Source: Hyphomicrobium sp.
GTDB lineage: Bacteria > Pseudomonadota > Alphaproteobacteria > Rhizobiales > Hyphomicrobiaceae
DNA: 10,029 nt
Direction of reading: 5' to 3'
Assembly (NCBI GenBank): GCA_030598645.1
Contig: JAUVPN010000069.1
Span: forward strand, 1-10,029
How positions within the stretch are numbered: the stretch's first letter is position 1; each line of letters begins with the position of its first letter. Both the position numbers and the translations under genes were made by a program. Positions 8,183-10,029 of the stretch are shown in pieces. The notes below the pieces were generated by a model that was given only the letters and a program-made list of their open reading frames with translations, did no database searches and was not told the origin of the DNA.

Positions 8183-8208
8183 TCGGGCTCTCACCCGATA
8201 TCTGTTTT
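8183..8208 (+). terminator. Possible weak terminator of the operon
   Basis: TCGGG and CCCGA form a 5-bp hairpin with a 6-base loop, 8 bases after the TIR stop, followed by TATCTGTTTT. The stem is short and the U-tract imperfect, so it is a modest candidate. Confidence 0.3.
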
Positions 8209-8239
8209 GGCACTTGGCCGACAGTTGTGGCGCCTCAGA

Positions 8240-8313
8240 GAATGTCAGGATCTAGGAGTGAAGCGGACATCCCTCTCGCATGCTCAAGCGTCTGCTTCCG
8301 ACCCAAAGTGGAC
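8240..8313. repeat. Probable interspersed intergenic repeat of the Bradyrhizobium type
   Basis: The segment with GTGAAGCGGACAT and CTTCCGACCCAAAGTGGAC resembles a short non-coding sequence I recall being scattered through Bradyrhizobium and related genomes. It sits directly against the recombinase tail, replacing the upstream part of that gene. There is no second copy in this window, so repetitiveness is from memory, not shown here. Confidence 0.35.
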
Positions 8314-8490
8314 GGCCTGATCGAGCGGATCGACGTGCGCTCAGTTGCAGGGGGCCACGTCGTGGAGCTGATTGGCGATATCGTCAAGTTAGTGTCGCTG
8401 CCCACAGGCGGCGATGTTCCCGGGTCGTTCGAAAGTTCGGTAAAGGTGGTTGCGGGGGTAGGATTTGAACCTACGACCTTCAGGTTATGA
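8314..8490 (+). pseudogene. C-terminal tail of a large serine recombinase
   Basis: The frame reads GLIERIDVRSVAGGHVVELI, then GDIVKLVSLP, then SFESSVKVVAG, and ends in GFEPTTFRL. This is the pattern of the extreme C-terminus of large serine recombinases found in alphaproteobacterial islands, whose last codons are supplied by a tRNA attachment site. The catalytic N-terminal domain, the recombinase domain and the zinc ribbon are all missing, and the sequence just upstream looks like an interspersed repeat. A frame from a GTG at 8227 exists but is not credible as a gene. The remnant indicates that an earlier element once used this same tRNA. Family assignment is from recalled similarity. Confidence 0.55.
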
Positions 8491-8495
8491 GCCTG
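8447..8495 (-). other. Attachment site: 3' fragment of tRNA-fMet(CAT)
   Basis: On the minus strand, 49 bases match the 3' two-thirds of an initiator tRNA: the anticodon loop CTCATAA with CAGG/CCTG stem pairs, the variable loop, the T arm GTAGG-TTCAAAT-CCTAC, the 3' acceptor strand CCCCGCA, discriminator A and CCA. A at position 72 fits the initiator C1-A72 mismatch. The sequence to the right of 8495 does not supply the D arm or 5' acceptor strand, so the tRNA is not intact. The match ends at the anticodon stem, a common crossover region for island integrases. The adjacent integrase on the right makes this an att site; the intact tRNA should lie at the far right end of that island. Confidence 0.85.
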
Positions 8496-8529
8496 TTCTA
8501 AGTCGGATTTGGCTGGTCCTCGTTGGTTC

Positions 8530-8589
8530 TCATCGGACAACATAACTAATTGATCCTTATATATTTATTCATTTGATTTTGTCCGATGA
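8530..8589. repeat. Perfect 11-bp inverted repeat around an AT-rich spacer
   Basis: TCATCGGACAA (8530-8540) and TTGTCCGATGA (8579-8589) are exact inverse complements separated by 38 bases that are mostly A and T. The pair lies between the attachment site and the integrase gene, about 100 bp before its start. It could be a paired site for an excisionase or integrase, or an operator controlling the integrase. Confidence 0.75.
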
Positions 8590-8623
8590 TATGTGGCAAT
8601 ATCCGGCTCAATCCGCTCGGTTT

Positions 8624-8667
8624 GCGTACCTCTAGCGTACCTCTAGCGTACCTCTAGCGTACCTCCA
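8624..8667 (+). repeat. Four 11-bp tandem repeats (GCGTACCTCTA)
   Basis: Three identical copies at 8624, 8635 and 8646 are followed by a fourth at 8657 that differs at one base (CTCCA for CTCTA) and a partial GCG. The array lies 25 bp before the integrase start and about 130 bp from the attachment site. An 11-bp period puts all copies on nearly one face of the helix, as expected for cooperative protein binding. These are likely arm-type sites for the integrase or its directionality factor. Confidence 0.85.
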
Positions 8668-8691
8668 GCGCCCTAGCATTGAGAATGAACA

Positions 8692-10029
8692 TTGCCGACC
8701 GTGACTTTCACCGAAGCCTTCTTAAAGGCGCTTAAGCCAACGCGCGGGCGCAAGGTCACCGAGTACCGTGACCATGACGTCAGCGGGCTTGAAATTCGTG
8801 TTTGGGAGAGCGGCGCCAAGTCATGGCGGTGCCACTACACGCGCCGAAGCGACGGCCGGCGCCGTGTTGTCGGGCTCGGTTCTTATCCTGGCATCCCGCT
8901 TAAGGAAGCCCGTCGCAAAGCGCGACGGTTGCAAAGCGAAGTTGAAGACCTGGAGAAGCGCGCCGACCCTGCCGCCAAGCGCGCCATGCGAAGAGCCGCG
9001 GTCACGTTCTCTGACCTCGCCAACAGTTGGATTGAATTACACGCAGGGCCAAACATAAGCCGACGCGCTCTTCGCGATGATCTCTCCATGCTTTCGCGAC
9101 ACATACTGCCAGAAATTGGGAGCATGAAGGCTTGTGAGATAACCAAGCGTGATGTGCTTCGGTTGCTGGCCGGCGTCACCTCCAAACCTGACGCGCGCAT
9201 GAGGAAGAACGCTGAACCGCGGAAGATGACGCACCGGCCGAACCGCGTCTTCGAGCTAATTCGCGCGATTTTCCGATGGGGTGTTAGTCAGGATGAATTG
9301 CAGGTTGACCCCACTTACGGCTTGAAGCCGCCGATCAAGAAAGAGAAGCCACGCGAGCGTGAGTTGTCGGCCGATGAGATCAAGACGCTATGGGAGGCGC
9401 TCGACAAGGCCCCTGACACGCGCCGCACGACCAAAGCTGGCTCAACGTGTGAACCGGCCGACATTCCAATGACAAAACCTACGGCATTAGCGCTCAAGCT
9501 TTCACTCGTTACGGCGCAACGCATTGGTGAAGTCGCGGGCATGGCGGTCTCAGAACTGTCATTAAGCGACACGGCGCCCATATGGGTCATCCCCGGATCA
9601 CGGACCAAGAACGGCGAACCCAACCGCGTTCCGCTCTCGGCCCTTGCCTTAGAGCTGATCGGCGAAGCCCGCGCACTTGCAGGGCAGAGCAAATGGGTCT
9701 TTCCGAGCCCGTCTGGCGATGGTCCGATTGATGCGCACGCGCCGACCCGAGCGCTGGGCCGGGCGCGTACTTCGATCGGCATTGAAGACTTCCGGGTCCA
9801 CGATCTCAGGCGCACGGCAGCGACGCGCATGGCCGAGATGGGCATTCCTCCTTATACGATATCGCTTGTGCTCAACCATGTCAGCGCGCGACGCGGCACC
9901 GTGACAAACAGAGCCTACGTCCAATACTCTTATGACCGCGAAAAACGAGAGGCGCTGAATGCGTGGGCGCTTCGTCTGACCGAAATCATCTCCGGCCACT
10001 TTGATGCTAATGTGGTGCCGATTTCGCGC
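8692..10029 (+). CDS. Tyrosine-type island integrase, 3' partial
   Basis: The frame runs open through the right edge, with 446 codons visible. The N-terminal 95 residues are the arm-binding domain of P4-type integrases (GLEIRVWESGAKSW, VVGLGSYPGIPLKEAR), followed by a helical core-binding domain (about 103-225) and the catalytic domain. The catalytic residues are all present: Arg277 (TAQRIGE), Lys306 (RTKNGE), His370 and Arg373 (VHDLRRT), His396 (LNH) and Tyr409 (NRAYVQY). It should catalyse integration and excision of the island at tRNA-fMet. The TTG at 8692 gives MPTVTF, a family-like N-terminus, and GAGAA lies 6 bases before it; a GTG at 8701 is the alternative. The gene reads away from the attachment site into the island. 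Little beyond the catalytic domain should remain past the edge. Confidence 0.93.
   Translation, partial: MPTVTFTEAFLKALKPTRGRKVTEYRDHDVSGLEIRVWESGAKSWRCHYTRRSDGRRRVVGLGSYPGIPLKEARRKARRLQSEVEDLEKRADPAAKRAMRRAAVTFSDLANSWIELHAGPNISRRALRDDLSMLSRHILPEIGSMKACEITKRDVLRLLAGVTSKPDARMRKNAEPRKMTHRPNRVFELIRAIFRWGVSQDELQVDPTYGLKPPIKKEKPRERELSADEIKTLWEALDKAPDTRRTTKAGSTCEPADIPMTKPTALALKLSLVTAQRIGEVAGMAVSELSLSDTAPIWVIPGSRTKNGEPNRVPLSALALELIGEARALAGQSKWVFPSPSGDGPIDAHAPTRALGRARTSIGIEDFRVHDLRRTAATRMAEMGIPPYTISLVLNHVSARRGTVTNRAYVQYSYDREKREALNAWALRLTEIISGHFDANVVPISR

Noticed and set aside
8227..8490. 87-codon ORF as an intact protein gene
   Set aside because: Its last 13 codons are the antisense of a tRNA fragment, its middle resembles a recombinase tail and its start looks like an interspersed repeat, with no ribosome site.
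8447..8520. A complete tRNA-Met gene
   Set aside because: No D arm or 5' acceptor strand follows on the minus strand to the right of 8495, so only the 3' part is present.
8624..8667. CRISPR array
   Set aside because: The 11-bp units are directly adjacent with no spacers, and no cas genes are near.
9315..9845. 176-codon minus-strand ORF
   Set aside because: It lies wholly opposite the integrase catalytic domain, whose motifs are intact; it is a shadow.

Overview
The window looks like an accessory region of an alphaproteobacterium, probably Rhizobiales (Bradyrhizobium/Rhodopseudomonas-like). The reasons are a moderately GC-rich composition, a tRNA fragment at about 8450-8495 that matches the alphaproteobacterial initiator tRNA (CAT anticodon, A at position 72, an A:U pair above two G:C pairs in the anticodon stem), and a short interspersed sequence of the kind scattered through Bradyrhizobium-type genomes. 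The assignment rests on recognition, not on a search.

Layout. (1) 1-2141, + strand: a DUF4139 (MuiA-type) protein open at the left edge, with a FliM-like CheY-binding motif and a FliG C-terminal-like module inserted between the two halves of DUF4139. (2) 2158-2742, - strand: a bare TIR-domain protein, convergent with the first gene. (3) 2743-3824: a decayed stretch with an IS21-type IstB tail, a headless SPOR domain and little else. (4) 3825-8175, + strand: a compact four-gene operon encoding a patatin-like phospholipase, a SLOG-fold nucleotide/ligand-binding protein, a SLATT-type membrane protein that appears to carry two tandem 2TM units, and a TIR domain fused to about eight membrane segments. 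(5) 8176-8500: the C-terminal tail of a lost large serine recombinase that reads into a 49-bp tRNA-fMet 3' fragment, which is an attachment site. (6) 8500-10029: an inverted repeat, four 11-bp tandem repeats, then a tyrosine integrase that runs off the right edge.

How it works together. The operon combines a TIR domain (a possible NAD-derived signal maker), a SLOG domain (a class known to bind such signals), a phospholipase and a membrane effector. It has no CD-NTase, so it is not canonical CBASS, and no SIR2 or Macro protein, so it is not canonical Thoeris. The best reading is an uncharacterised anti-phage or abortive-infection system carried on mobile DNA. The two different integration systems at one tRNA-fMet site suggest serial island insertion. 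The DUF4139-FliM/FliG chimera is the other standout; no link between it and the operon is visible beyond proximity.
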